DNA from: Streptomyces cyanogenus
GTDB lineage: Bacteria > Actinomycetota > Actinomycetes > Streptomycetales > Streptomycetaceae
DNA length: 64,000 bases
Assembly: GCF_017526105.1 (NCBI RefSeq)
Contig: NZ_CP071839.1
Span: 5,099,001 to 5,163,000 of the forward strand
Direction of reading: 5' to 3'
This document shows, one piece after another, positions 17,665-26,301 of this stretch. Each line of letters begins with the position of its first letter. Within the stretch, counting starts at the first letter, position 1. Below the pieces are notes generated by a model. That model searched no databases. It was not told where the DNA came from and saw only the letters and a list, made by a program, of their open reading frames with translations. The position numbers were made by a program, and so were the translations under genes.

Positions 17665-18042
17665 TCACTGCCGCAGCGCCCCGCGCACCGCCCCGAGCGT
17701 CTCGTCCTCGGTCGCTCCCAGGGCCCGTGCCTGGGTGACGAAGGTCCTGGCCAGCGCCGCGAGTTCGGCGGGGTCGGGGCGGTGCGTGCCGGTCGGCGGG
17801 ACCGCCACGCGCGTTCCCGCGCCGCGCCGGGTCCGGATCAGCGAGGCCGCCTCCAGTTCGCGGTAGGCGCGGGCGACCGTGCCCGCCGCCAGACCGAGGT
17901 CGGCGGCCAGCTGCCGCACCGGCGGCAGGCGTTCGCCCTCCCGCAGCCGGCCGGTGCTGATGAGCGCGGCGAGCTGGGCGCGGATCTGTTCGTAGGGTGG
18001 TACGGGACTGGTGGTGTCGACCCGTACGGCGGCGCTGCTCAC
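17665..18042 (-). CDS. GntR family regulator, YtrA subfamily
   Basis: 125 aa, the short GntR type: a winged HTH (PPYEQIRAQLAALISTGRLR, LPPVRQLAADLGLAAGTVAR, AYRELEAASLIRTRRGAGT) followed by only a small dimerisation helix region. YtrA-type repressors typically control a linked membrane protein or ABC transporter. The GTG start at 18042 overlaps the stop of the upstream membrane protein gene by four bases. Two strong operators lie upstream of that gene (18906-18942, 18969-18987). Confidence 0.9.
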   Translation of the reverse strand: MSSAAVRVDTTSPVPPYEQIRAQLAALISTGRLREGERLPPVRQLAADLGLAAGTVARAYRELEAASLIRTRRGAGTRVAVPPTGTHRPDPAELAALARTFVTQARALGATEDETLGAVRGALRQ

Positions 18043-18881
18043 CGGCGGTCCCCGGGGGCCGGCCGCCGCGTCCGCCCGCCGTGCCCCGCGCCGGCGGCGC
18101 GCCGGGGCCAGGAGGCCCGCGGCGAGCACACGGTGACCAGCATCCACGGCACGGTCACCAGGGCCACCGCGGCCAGCGGCCACAGCACCCAGTTGGCCAC
18201 GGTCCCCACCGCTCCGTCGCACGTGACGCTCATCAGCGCGCCGGACGCCGTGGAGGCGGCCCCCAGCAGGGAGGCGGACACGACGAGGCCCCAGGCCGCG
18301 ACGACGGCCAGGCTGCGGTCGCGGCGGGACTGTTCGTCGCCTGGGCGGGTGGCGATCCGCCGCAGGGACCAGCCGCAGGCGGCCGTGGCGACGGCGAGGG
18401 AGCCCAGCATCGGCAGGGCGTAGTGCGAGCCCGGCCAGGGGCCTGCGGACTGGGACAGCAGGCGGGAGCCCGTCGCGTCGGCGGCCCGCGCGCAGTGCAC
18501 GGTCAGGGACCGGCCCGCGCGCCCCAGGTCGTCCGGCGAGGCGACCGCGCTCGCGACCGCGAGCAGCAGGACGAGCGCGCCCGCCAGGGCGAGGAGCAGC
18601 GCGGTCATCCGGGGCGGGACGTGGTCGCGGACGCGGCGCGGGGCGAGGCCGGCCGTGCGGACGGCGCCGCGGGCCTGCGGGGTCAGGGCGTCGCCCGCCA
18701 GGACGCCGGCCACCGTGCACAGCCCGAAGGCGGGGATGGCGTACAGGACTCCGTCGCCGCCCGCCCGCAGGGTCAGCCATCGCTCGGCCAGTGCGCCGAC
18801 GAGCAGACCGGTCCAGCGGGCGTACCGGTCGACCGGTGCGCGGGACGCCGGAACGGTGGCGCTCAGTTCGGTCTCACTCAT
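18039..18881 (-). CDS. membrane protein of unknown function, co-transcribed with YtrA-type regulator
   Basis: 280 aa with about six hydrophobic segments (for example GLLVGALAERW, YAIPAFGLCTVAGVL, ALLLALAGALVLLLAVA, YALPMLGSLAVATAACG, LAVVAAWGLVVSASLLGA, WVLWPLAAVALVTVPWMLVT) and a basic C-terminal tail. I do not recognise a family. ATG 18881 follows AGAGGGG. It comes first in a two-gene operon with the GntR gene; regulator linkage suggests a stress-responsive membrane function. Confidence 0.75.
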   Translation of the reverse strand: MSETELSATVPASRAPVDRYARWTGLLVGALAERWLTLRAGGDGVLYAIPAFGLCTVAGVLAGDALTPQARGAVRTAGLAPRRVRDHVPPRMTALLLALAGALVLLLAVASAVASPDDLGRAGRSLTVHCARAADATGSRLLSQSAGPWPGSHYALPMLGSLAVATAACGWSLRRIATRPGDEQSRRDRSLAVVAAWGLVVSASLLGAASTASGALMSVTCDGAVGTVANWVLWPLAAVALVTVPWMLVTVCSPRASWPRRAAGAGHGGRTRRPAPGDRR

Positions 18882-18905
18882 GACAAACCCCTCTGACAGC
18901 ACACT

Positions 18906-18942
18906 CTTGTACTCACCGCTTGTATCAAGCGGCGAGTACAAG
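18906..18942. promoter_or_regulatory. strong inverted-repeat operator upstream of the membrane protein/YtrA operon
   Basis: Two 17-bp arms (18906-18922 and 18926-18942) around a TAT spacer, matching at 16 of 17 positions; the inner core is CCGCTTG-TAT-CAAGCGG. It begins 25 bases upstream of the operon's first start codon, a typical place for autorepression by a YtrA-type GntR protein. Confidence 0.75.
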
Positions 18943-18968
18943 ATGGCGGTCACAGACGAATTGTGTCA

Positions 18969-18987
18969 ACTGCTTGCTACAAGCGGT
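18969..18987. promoter_or_regulatory. second operator copy with the same core
   Basis: ACTGCTTG-CTA-CAAGCGGT: 8-bp arms with one mismatch around a 3-base spacer. It shares the GCTTG-N3-CAAGC core with the site centred 54 bases away, which supports one protein binding both. Confidence 0.65.
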
Positions 18988-19021
18988 CCGGAGGTCCAGT
19001 CGCCACGGGACGGACCTCGGG

Positions 19022-20239
19022 TCACCCCGCGACGACCCGCCCGCTCACCTCGCCCAGCCCCACCCGGCGCCCGTCCGCGCCGGGGGCCCACGCCGACAGC
19101 GTCACCACGTCCCCGTCCTCCAGGAACGTCCGCTTCCCGTCGGGAAGTTCGAGGGCGTCGCGGCCGTTCCAGGTCAGCTCCAGCAGCGAGCCGCGCTGGC
19201 CTTCGGCCGGGCCGCTGACCGTGCCCGAGCCGTACAGGTCGCCCGTGCGCAGCGAGGCGCCGTTCACCGTCATGTGGGCGAGCTGCTGGGCGGCGGTCCA
19301 GTACATGGTGGAGAACGGCGGCTCGGAGACCACGTGACCGTTGATCGCGACGGAGATGCGCAGGTCGTAGCCGCCGGGCTCCGCGCCGGGCGCCGAGTCG
19401 TCCAGGTAGGGCAGCAGCGGGTGCGTGCGCTCGGGGGGCGCCACGCGCGCGTGCTCCAGCGCTTCCAGCGGGGTGATCCACGCCGACACCGAGGTCGCGA
19501 AGGACTTGCCGAGGAACGGGCCGAGCGGGACGTACTCCCAGGCCTGGATGTCCCGCGCGGACCAGTCGTTCAGCAGGCACAGCCCGAAGACGTGCTCCCG
19601 GAAGTCGCCGAGCGCGACCGGGCTGCCCAGCCGTGACGGCACGCCCACGACGAAGCCGACCTCGGCCTCGATGTCCAGCCGCACCGACGGACCGAAGACG
19701 GGCGCGGGGTCGCCCGGGCCCTTGCGCTGCCCGGACGGCCGTACGACGTCCGTGCCGGAGACCACGACCGTGCCGGAGCGGCCGTGGTACCCGATCGGCA
19801 GGTGCTTCCAGTTGGGGGTGAGGGAGTCCTCGGCGTCCGGGCGGAAGATCTGGCCGACGTTGCGGGCGTGGTTCTCCGAGGCGTAGAAGTCGACGTAGTC
19901 CGCGACCTCGAAGGGCAGGTGCAGCGTCACCTCGGACAGCGGGTGGAACAGCGGCTCCACGGCCTCGCGGTGGGCCGGGTCCGTGACCCAGGCGGTGACG
20001 GCACGCCGTACGTCGGACCAGGTGGCACGGCCGGCGGCCAGCAGCGGGTTGAGGGTGGGCCGGGCGAGCAGCGCCTGGTGGGGCGAGCCGAGCGCGGCGG
20101 CCGCGGCGCCCGCGTCGAGGACGTGGTTCCCGAGCCGGACGCCGATCCGCCGCTCCGTGCTGCCGGAGGGCGAGAACACGCCATAGGGGAGGTTGTGCGG
20201 ACCGAAGGGGTCGCCCTCGGGGACGTCGAAGGGGGGCAT
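19022..20239 (-). CDS. fahA: fumarylacetoacetase
   Basis: Last enzyme of tyrosine/homogentisate catabolism: hydrolyses 4-fumarylacetoacetate to fumarate and acetoacetate. 405 aa from ATG 20239; upstream in-frame ATGs at up to 20314 look spurious. FAH metal and catalytic residues are visible: DYVDFYASENHARNVG (Asp117, His124), DIEAEVGFVVG (Glu191, Glu193) and LLNDWSARDIQAWEYVPLGP (Asp225). The SH3-like N-terminal domain covers ~1-110. It is monocistronic, divergent from the HAD gene. Confidence 0.95.
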   Translation of the reverse strand: MPPFDVPEGDPFGPHNLPYGVFSPSGSTERRIGVRLGNHVLDAGAAAAALGSPHQALLARPTLNPLLAAGRATWSDVRRAVTAWVTDPAHREAVEPLFHPLSEVTLHLPFEVADYVDFYASENHARNVGQIFRPDAEDSLTPNWKHLPIGYHGRSGTVVVSGTDVVRPSGQRKGPGDPAPVFGPSVRLDIEAEVGFVVGVPSRLGSPVALGDFREHVFGLCLLNDWSARDIQAWEYVPLGPFLGKSFATSVSAWITPLEALEHARVAPPERTHPLLPYLDDSAPGAEPGGYDLRISVAINGHVVSEPPFSTMYWTAAQQLAHMTVNGASLRTGDLYGSGTVSGPAEGQRGSLLELTWNGRDALELPDGKRTFLEDGDVVTLSAWAPGADGRRVGLGEVSGRVVAG

Positions 20240-20668
20240 GGGGTGCTGCCTCACTCTCATCGGGCCATGCATGGCACTGCGTTCCATGTGGTCGGGCCAC
20301 ACGTTACGACCCACTCGCGTGTCTTGGGCAGTGCCTCACGTGGTGATCGAAAGGTCGCTCGCTCAGCGCCTAAAGAGTCGTTGATGTCCTGACAAGACAT
20401 GTTTGAGCGGTTGATTATGGCTTGGCGCCCCTTCGGGCGGCCGGAGCCGAGGTGCGTCCTGCACCTCGGCCGGAGCCGAGGTGCAGGACGGCAGTCCCGT
20501 GCTCACCGTCCCACCTGGCGAAGCACCCGGCCGCGGCCCAGGGTTGGCCCGGGTCCCGCGGCGGCAGCGCCATCGGGGCGTCTGCGCAGGCGACTTGGGG
20601 CGCACCAGTACGCAAGTGCGTGGATCGGCCCGTGAGTCGGCGGGGCGCGGTGTCCGTATTCTCTGATC
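20240..20668. other. divergent intergenic region between fahA and the HAD gene
   Basis: A 429-base gap expected to contain promoters for both genes. Small open frames here overlap a palindromic repeat and are not supported. The segment 20340-20420 is less GC-rich than its surroundings and is a likely promoter zone. The repeat at 20441-20489 is described separately. Confidence 0.5.
20441..20489. repeat. direct plus inverted repeat able to form two alternative hairpins
   Basis: CCGGAGCCGAGGTGC occurs twice (20441-20455 and 20470-20484). GCCGAGGTGC at 20446-20455 can pair with 20461-20470 (5-base loop); alternatively 20456-20470 pairs perfectly over 15 bp with 20475-20489 (CGGA loop). The two hairpins share the middle segment and are mutually exclusive. 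Confidence 0.8.
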
Positions 20669-21481
20669 ATGGCACCCACCCCGGCATATGCACTCATCGC
20701 CACCGACCTGGACGGCACGCTGCTGCGCGGCGACGACACCGTCTCCGACCGGTCGCTCGCCGCGCTCGCGCGGGTGGCACGGGCCGGCGCCCGGCATCTG
20801 GTGGTGACGGGCCGCCCGGCCCCGCGGGTACGGCCGCTGCTCGCGGACCTCGGCTGCACGGGGCTCGCGGTGTGCGGGCAGGGAGCACAGGTCTACGACG
20901 CCGGCACCGACCGCCTGCTGTGGTCGGTCCGGCTGGACCGGGAGCTGGCCGAGACCGCGCTCGGCAAGATCGAGGCGGAGGTGGGGCAGGTCTACGCGGC
21001 GGTCGACCAGGACGGCGTCGACGGGCTCACGCTCATCGAGCCCGGCTACCGGATGCCTCATCCGACGCTGCCCGCGGTGCGCGTCGGCCGGCGCGACGAC
21101 CTGTGGGCGAAGCCCATCAGCAAGGTGCTGCTGCGGCACGCCACCCTGTCCGACGACGAGTTGGCGGCGGTGGCGCGCGCGGCGGTGGGCTCGCTGGCGA
21201 CGGTCACCATGTCCGGGCCGGGCACCGTGGAGCTCCAGCCCGGCGGGGTGACGAAGGCGACCGGACTGGCGCTGGCCGCCGAGAGGCTGGGGATCGGCGC
21301 CGACCGGGCCATCGCCTTCGGCGACATGCCCAACGACATCCCGATGTTCGACTGGGCGGCGCGTGGTGTCGCCATGGCCGACGCGCACCCCGAACTGAAG
21401 GCGGTGGCCGACGAGGTCACCTTGTCGAACGAGGACGACGGCATCGCCGTCGTCCTCGAAAGACTCTTCCCGACCGACTGA
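20669..21481 (+). CDS. Cof-type HAD-IIB phosphatase
   Basis: 270-aa cytosolic phosphatase of the Cof/YidA branch of the HAD superfamily. Motif I is DLDGTL (nucleophile Asp13, general acid Asp15), motif II VVTGRP, a Lys in the motif III region (GGVTKATGLALAAERLG), and motif IV GDMPNDIPMFDWA. The large C2 cap between motifs II and III is present. Such enzymes hydrolyse small phosphates (sugar phosphates, FMN, PLP), and the substrate cannot be read from the sequence. Convergent with the transglycosylase gene. Confidence 0.92.
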   Translation: MAPTPAYALIATDLDGTLLRGDDTVSDRSLAALARVARAGARHLVVTGRPAPRVRPLLADLGCTGLAVCGQGAQVYDAGTDRLLWSVRLDRELAETALGKIEAEVGQVYAAVDQDGVDGLTLIEPGYRMPHPTLPAVRVGRRDDLWAKPISKVLLRHATLSDDELAAVARAAVGSLATVTMSGPGTVELQPGGVTKATGLALAAERLGIGADRAIAFGDMPNDIPMFDWAARGVAMADAHPELKAVADEVTLSNEDDGIAVVLERLFPTD

Positions 21482-21525
21482 CCGGGACGTCAGTGGCGCC
21501 GGCCGCGGACCCGGTCCGGAACCGG

Positions 21526-22014
21526 TCAGTACGCGCCGAACACGTTGTCGATCGACCCGTACCGCGCGGCCGCGTAGTTGCAGGCGGCGGTGATGTTCGC
21601 GACCGGGTCGTAGATGTTGAACGACGTTCCGGCGACGTGGTACGCGTTGAACGTCGGGTCGATCACCTGGAGCAGGCCCTTGGACGGGATGCCCTTGGCG
21701 GCGTTGGAGTCCCAGAGGTTGATGGCGTTCGGGTTGCCCGAGGACTCGCGGATGATGTTGCGGTAGATGCCGTTGTAGGTGCCCGGGATGTGCTTCTCGG
21801 CCATGATCGCGAGCGACTCGCGGATCCAGCCGTCCAGGTTGTTGGGGTATCCGGCGGTGGTGGTGGCGGCCGTCGTGGTGGTGCCGGTGGCCGCGGAGGC
21901 GCTGGTCGCGCCGATGAGCGGCAGGGCGAGGACGGCGGCGCCGGTGCCGGCGGCGACGAGGGTACGGACGAGGCGGCTGTTGCGGGTGCGGCGGGGCTGA
22001 GCGGCAGCAGACAT
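21526..22014 (-). CDS. secreted transglycosylase SLT-domain protein
   Basis: 162 aa. A basic N-terminus and hydrophobic segment (LVRTLVAAGTGAAVLALPLI) followed by an Ala-rich site form a Sec signal peptide. A Thr-rich linker (TGTTTTAATTTAGYP) leads to a lysozyme-like SLT domain with catalytic glutamate in IIRESSGNPNAINLWD and KGLLQVIDPTFNAY, ending with the typical RYGSIDNVFGAY. It cleaves peptidoglycan, probably for growth or germination. ATG 22014 follows GGAGAGGAA. The leader carries a c-di-AMP riboswitch. Confidence 0.93.
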   Translation of the reverse strand: MSAAAQPRRTRNSRLVRTLVAAGTGAAVLALPLIGATSASAATGTTTTAATTTAGYPNNLDGWIRESLAIMAEKHIPGTYNGIYRNIIRESSGNPNAINLWDSNAAKGIPSKGLLQVIDPTFNAYHVAGTSFNIYDPVANITAACNYAAARYGSIDNVFGAY

Positions 22015-22021
22015 GGGGGTG

Positions 22022-22178
22022 TTCCTCTCCGGCGCCTGCGGGGTGAGCTGTCGGGTTCGGGCGGGAGGTGCCCGGCCGTGCCCTGGAGGAGGCACGGCTT
22101 AACCCCGAGCCGTCCCGGTGCGGCGTGTGCCGTCCGGCCCGGCGACTTACCTGGGTCCCCCGCTCCTGCCGTACGAAT
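22022..22178 (-). ncRNA. ydaO/yuaA c-di-AMP riboswitch
   Basis: Read on the minus strand the leader contains the conserved pieces in order: GAGCGGGGGACCCAGGT, then GCTCGGGGTTAAGCC, then CCCGAACCCGACAGCTCACC and CCGCAGGCG just before the ribosome site. These match the actinobacterial ydaO riboswitch (the type upstream of rpfA and other cell-wall hydrolases), in which c-di-AMP binding lowers expression. Boundaries are approximate. Confidence 0.9.
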
Positions 22179-22785
22179 GAGTTCGTCGATGGGTTACGCG
22201 GGCGGCGGCAGGATTCGGCGTCCGCCCGACGGCCCGGAACGTATGCGAGAGCACATGTCGGGAACAAGTACTGGATTCACACAACATGCGATTTGACCTT
22301 GATCGATGCTGTATGAGGTGCTTGATCCTTTGCGGTTGCCAATCCTCAACTCGCCGACAGGACAAGGGCTCCCAGGGCTTGTTGAGGGGGGAGCGGGCAG
22401 ACGGGGAGCGTGAGCCAACTCACGAAATGGCAAACTATTTCAAATCAGACATGAGGGATTAGGGCGATTAAGGCGGGAAGTCGGAGTGATGGTGGAACCT
22501 GGGGTGCGGTGTCCGTCGTTGTCGTAATGGCCGGCACGGAACGGGGGTGGCGAGAAAGGTGCGGAGGGGACACGACGGAATGTCCGGATTTCCGTTAAGT
22601 CGATAAATGTCCATCATTAACATGTGATCACCTGTATGTCGGTTGTGGTCCGGTACCGCCCAGGCTGGACCGGTGGGCGCTATCGGTGATCGAACAGGGA
22701 CCGGATACGCTGACTTGAGTGAGGGCAGCGACCTATCGACAAACCGTGTAATCGCCAGCAGACACCAGCAGACAGGAGACCCCTC
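22179..22785. other. intergenic region upstream of the riboswitch and the polyprenyl synthase gene
   Basis: About 600 bases of relatively AT-rich sequence with no supported gene; it must hold the promoters of two divergent units. A GTGATCAC palindrome lies near 22623-22630. No promoter could be assigned with confidence. Confidence 0.5.
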
Positions 22786-23796
22786 GTGACCGTCGTCGGG
22801 CCGTTCGGGCTGAGCGTGCGGGACCAGGCTCTGGAAGCCGATGTCCAGGCCGGATTGGCGGCTGTCGAGGAAGGCTTGCTCGAAGCCACCAAGAGCGAGG
22901 TCCCGTTCATCACGGAGGCCGCGCAGCACCTCGTACGGGCCGGAGGGAAGCGTTTCCGGCCACTCCTCGTCATGCTCGCGGCCCAGTTCGGCGACCCTTA
23001 CGCGCCCGGCGTCGTGCCGTCGGCCGTCGTCGTGGAGCTGACCCACCTGGCCACGCTGTACCACGACGACGTCATGGACGAGGCGGCCGTACGGCGGGGC
23101 GTGGACAGCGCCAACACGCGCTGGGGCAACTCCGTCGCGGTCCTCACCGGCGACTTCCTGTTCGCCCGCGCCTCCCAGATCCTCGCCGACCTCGGCCCCG
23201 AGGCGGTCCGGGTGCAGGCCCTGGCGTTCGAGCGGCTGGTCACCGGCCAGATCCTGGAGACCGCGGGTCCCTCGGACGGCCGCGACCCGGTCGAGCACTA
23301 CCTGGACGTGCTCGGCGGCAAGACGGGCTCCCTGGTGGCGGTGTCGTGCCGGTTCGGCGCGATGATGTCCGGTGCGGACGAGAGGGTCGTCGACGTGCTC
23401 ACCCAGTACGGCGAACGGCTCGGGGTCGCCTTCCAGCTCGCGGACGACGTCCTGGACATCGCCTCCGACTCCCACGAGTCCGGCAAGACCCCGGGCACCG
23501 ACCTGCGCGAGGGCATCCCCACCCTGCCGGTGCTCCGGCTGCGGGAGCGGGCCGCCCGGCTGGGCCTGCCCGAGGACGTCGCGCTGTGCGAGCTGCTCGA
23601 CTCCGACCTCAGTGACGACGCCCGGCACGCCGAGGCGCTGGCCGCGCTGCGCGCGCACCCCGCGCTGGAGCAGGCCCGCCGGGACACCGTGCGGTACGCG
23701 GAGGAGGCGCGGGCCGCGCTCGCCCCGCTGCGCGAGTGCGACGCCAAGGCGGCGCTGATCGAGCTGTGTGACGCGGTCGTGCACCGCGCCGGCTGA
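22786..23796 (+). CDS. trans-polyprenyl diphosphate synthase (menaquinone side chain)
   Basis: 336-aa trans-isoprenyl diphosphate synthase. Substrate motif GGKRFRP (53-59), first Asp-rich motif DDVMD (94-98) and second DDVLD (220-224) are intact, with GGKTGSL in between. Bulky Leu/Tyr just before the first motif is less than expected for short-chain FPP synthases, in line with a long-chain product. In Streptomyces such an enzyme supplies the octa/nonaprenyl tail of menaquinone, the quinone used by both complex I systems here. GTG start after ACAGGAG. Confidence 0.92.
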   Translation: MTVVGPFGLSVRDQALEADVQAGLAAVEEGLLEATKSEVPFITEAAQHLVRAGGKRFRPLLVMLAAQFGDPYAPGVVPSAVVVELTHLATLYHDDVMDEAAVRRGVDSANTRWGNSVAVLTGDFLFARASQILADLGPEAVRVQALAFERLVTGQILETAGPSDGRDPVEHYLDVLGGKTGSLVAVSCRFGAMMSGADERVVDVLTQYGERLGVAFQLADDVLDIASDSHESGKTPGTDLREGIPTLPVLRLRERAARLGLPEDVALCELLDSDLSDDARHAEALAALRAHPALEQARRDTVRYAEEARAALAPLRECDAKAALIELCDAVVHRAG

Positions 23797-24050
23797 CCCG
23801 GCCGGACCCCGTCCGGGCGGCGGCGCCCGGCACGACCCCTACGGGTCGGGTGGAGATGCCGCCGTCGTGTGTCATACCGCAGGCGTACACGGAGTTGGCT
23901 CCGAGGTCTGACGCTTCCTCACGGCCGATTTGGTCAGATGGACACCACGGAAATCACCACTCCTCACCGATTCGGGTGAGAATGGCGGCTCAGGTGGACC
24001 AGCGGACCAGCGTGAGGACAGCCGCCGCCGACGACGGAGGTAAGGCACAC

Positions 24051-25262
24051 ATGGCACCGTACGAATCCGACGACGCAGTGGGCGCCGCGCGGGACGAGAA
24101 CCCGCGCTCCGGCCGGCGCAAGGCCGCCCGGTACGCCGTGCCGGTCGCGGTGGTGGGGGTGGCGGCGGCCACGATCGGGCTGGTCCCGGCGCTCGCGAAC
24201 TCCGGCGACCCCGACCTGCCGAAGATCACCGCACAGCAGCTCATCGAGAAGATCGCCAAGTCGGACGTGCAGCAGCTGTCCGGCACCGTGAAGGTCAGCA
24301 CCGACCTCGGCCTGCCCGACCTCGGCGGCCTGGAGGACGGCCTGCTCTCCGGGGCGGGCCGGGGCGGCTCCGGCGACGACTCCGCCGCCGACCCGCAGGC
24401 CAAGCTCACCGAACTGGTCTCCGGCACGCACACCCTGCGCGTCGCCGCCGACGGCCCCGACCGGCAGAAACTGTCCCTCCTGGAGCGCGGCGCCGAGTAC
24501 AGCCTGATCCACGACGGCAAGGACGTCTGGGGCTACGACAGCAAGAGCAACCAGGTTCACCACTCCACCGTGGCCGGCCCCGGCAAGCACCGCCGGGCCG
24601 AGCCGCCGGCCACCCCGAAGGACTTCGCCGACGAGGCCCTGAAGGCGGTGGACGACACCACGTCCGTCACCGTCGACGGCACCGCGCAGGTCGCCGGGCG
24701 CGACGCCTACAAGCTGCTCATCCAGCCCAGGCAGTCCGGCACCACGGTCGGCGCGATCAGCATCGCCGTCGACGCGAAGACGGGCCTGCCGCTGAAGTTC
24801 ACGCTGACCCCGAAGAGCGGCGGCGCCGCCGTGCTCGACGCCGGCTTCACCCAGGTCTCCTTCGCCCAACCGGCCGCCTCCACCTTCGACTTCACCCCGC
24901 CCAAGGGCGCGAAGGTCACCGAGGAGAAGGACGGGGCCGAGGCACCCGAGCACGCCCCGAGGCACGGCGCAGGCCTCCCCGGAGGTCTGGAGGGCAGGGA
25001 CGGGCTGAAGGTGCTCGGCAAGGGCTGGACGTCGGTCGCCACCTTCGACACCGGCGCCAAGGGCGGCCTGCCCACCGGTTCCCGGGGCGGCGACCTCGGC
25101 GGCTTCGTCGGCTCGCTCGGTGAGAAGGCCTCCGGGAAGTTCGGCAAGGGCATGGTCTTCTCCACCCGCCTGGTCAACGCACTGATCACCGACGACGGCA
25201 AGGTGTACGCCGGCGCGGTGACCAAGGAGGCCCTGGTGAAGGCGGCCGACGCCGGGAAGTGA
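24051..25262 (+). CDS. membrane-anchored LolA/RseB-like protein (DUF2092 type)
   Basis: 403 aa. A cytoplasmic Arg/Lys-rich start is followed by one membrane segment (YAVPVAVVGVAAATIGLVPAL) and an extracytoplasmic part. The exported part has the LolA/RseB-like beta fold pattern: ITAQQLIEKIAKSDVQQLSG, HTLRVAADGPDRQKLSLLE, YSLIHDGKDVWGYDSKSNQV, and ISIAVDAKTGLPLKFTL. Gly/Asp-rich loops interrupt it. ATG 24051 follows GGAGG; earlier in-frame starts lack one. It sits 40 bases before an ABC-2 ATPase gene and probably forms a unit with the transporter. Function unknown; it may bind lipid. Confidence 0.8.
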   Translation: MAPYESDDAVGAARDENPRSGRRKAARYAVPVAVVGVAAATIGLVPALANSGDPDLPKITAQQLIEKIAKSDVQQLSGTVKVSTDLGLPDLGGLEDGLLSGAGRGGSGDDSAADPQAKLTELVSGTHTLRVAADGPDRQKLSLLERGAEYSLIHDGKDVWGYDSKSNQVHHSTVAGPGKHRRAEPPATPKDFADEALKAVDDTTSVTVDGTAQVAGRDAYKLLIQPRQSGTTVGAISIAVDAKTGLPLKFTLTPKSGGAAVLDAGFTQVSFAQPAASTFDFTPPKGAKVTEEKDGAEAPEHAPRHGAGLPGGLEGRDGLKVLGKGWTSVATFDTGAKGGLPTGSRGGDLGGFVGSLGEKASGKFGKGMVFSTRLVNALITDDGKVYAGAVTKEALVKAADAGK

Positions 25263-25302
25263 CCCTCCGGCACGACGAATCGGATGAACCGAGGGGGAGC
25301 CG

Positions 25303-26301
25303 ATGGCCGAACCGTCCGCCACGCAGCCGGACCCGGGGGACGCGCCGGAGCGTGACCCCGGGGACGCGCGGGACGGCGTGATCGCCACGCGCGGTCTCAC
25401 CAAGCGCTACCGCGGCGGACAGCTCGCCGTGGACGGTCTCGACCTGACCGTCCCGGCGGGCAGCGTCTTCGGCTTCCTCGGCCCGAACGGCTCGGGCAAG
25501 ACCACCACGATCCGCATGCTGATGGGCCTGATCGAGCCGACCGCGGGCACCGCCCGGGTGCTCGGCCGGCCCATGCCCCGGGCGGCCCGTACGGTCCTTC
25601 CGCAGGTCGGCGCGCTCATCGAGGGCCCCGCCCTGTACGGCTTCCTCTCCGGCCGGGACAACCTGCTGCGCTACGACGCCGCCGACCCGACCGCCGATCC
25701 GCGCACCCGGCGCGCCCGCGTCGCCGCGGCACTGGACCGGGTGGGCCTCGCGGCCGCCGCGGGCAAGAAGGCGAAGGCGTACTCGCTCGGCATGAAGCAG
25801 CGCCTGGGGCTGGCCGCCGCGCTGCTCCAGCCCCGCAGACTGCTCGTCCTGGACGAGCCCACGAACGGCCTCGACCCGCAGGGCATGCGGGAGATCCGCA
25901 CCCTGATCAGGGAGCTGGCCGCCGACGGTACGACGGTCTTCCTCTCCTCCCACCTCCTGGACGAGATCGAGCAGGTGTGCACCCATGCGGCGGTCATGGC
26001 GCAGGGCCGGCTCGTCACCCAGGGCTCGGTGGCCGAGCTGGCGGCCGGGGCGCGCGGCCGGCTGGTGGTGACCACCCCGGACGGGGCGGAGGCGGCCCGC
26101 GTGCTGAAGGAACTGAGGGTCGGGGACGTGACCGCCGACGGTGACCGGATCACCGGCGAACCACCCGAACGGGACCTCGCCGAGGTGACCGTGGCCCTGG
26201 TCACCGCGGGCGTCCGCGTCCGGGGCCTGACGCTCGAAAGGGCGTCGCTGGAGGACGCGTTCGTGGCACTGACGGGGGAGGGTTTCGATGTCGCGGGCTG
26301 A
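25303..26301 (+). CDS. ABC-2 type exporter ATP-binding protein
   Basis: 332 aa. Walker A GPNGSGKTTT, signature YSLGMKQRLGLAAALLQ, Walker B LLVLDEPTNGLDPQG and switch His in SSHLLDEIEQVC are intact. The C-terminal ~80 residues form the accessory domain common in DrrA/CcmA-type exporters. ATG follows GAGGGGGAG. The end overlaps the start of the permease gene by 14 bases. Cargo unknown. Confidence 0.94.
   Translation: MAEPSATQPDPGDAPERDPGDARDGVIATRGLTKRYRGGQLAVDGLDLTVPAGSVFGFLGPNGSGKTTTIRMLMGLIEPTAGTARVLGRPMPRAARTVLPQVGALIEGPALYGFLSGRDNLLRYDAADPTADPRTRRARVAAALDRVGLAAAAGKKAKAYSLGMKQRLGLAAALLQPRRLLVLDEPTNGLDPQGMREIRTLIRELAADGTTVFLSSHLLDEIEQVCTHAAVMAQGRLVTQGSVAELAAGARGRLVVTTPDGAEAARVLKELRVGDVTADGDRITGEPPERDLAEVTVALVTAGVRVRGLTLERASLEDAFVALTGEGFDVAG

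Noticed and set aside
20399..20635. Small open frames over the fahA/HAD gap
   Set aside because: They run through the palindromic repeat, lack ribosome sites and have no normal codon bias.
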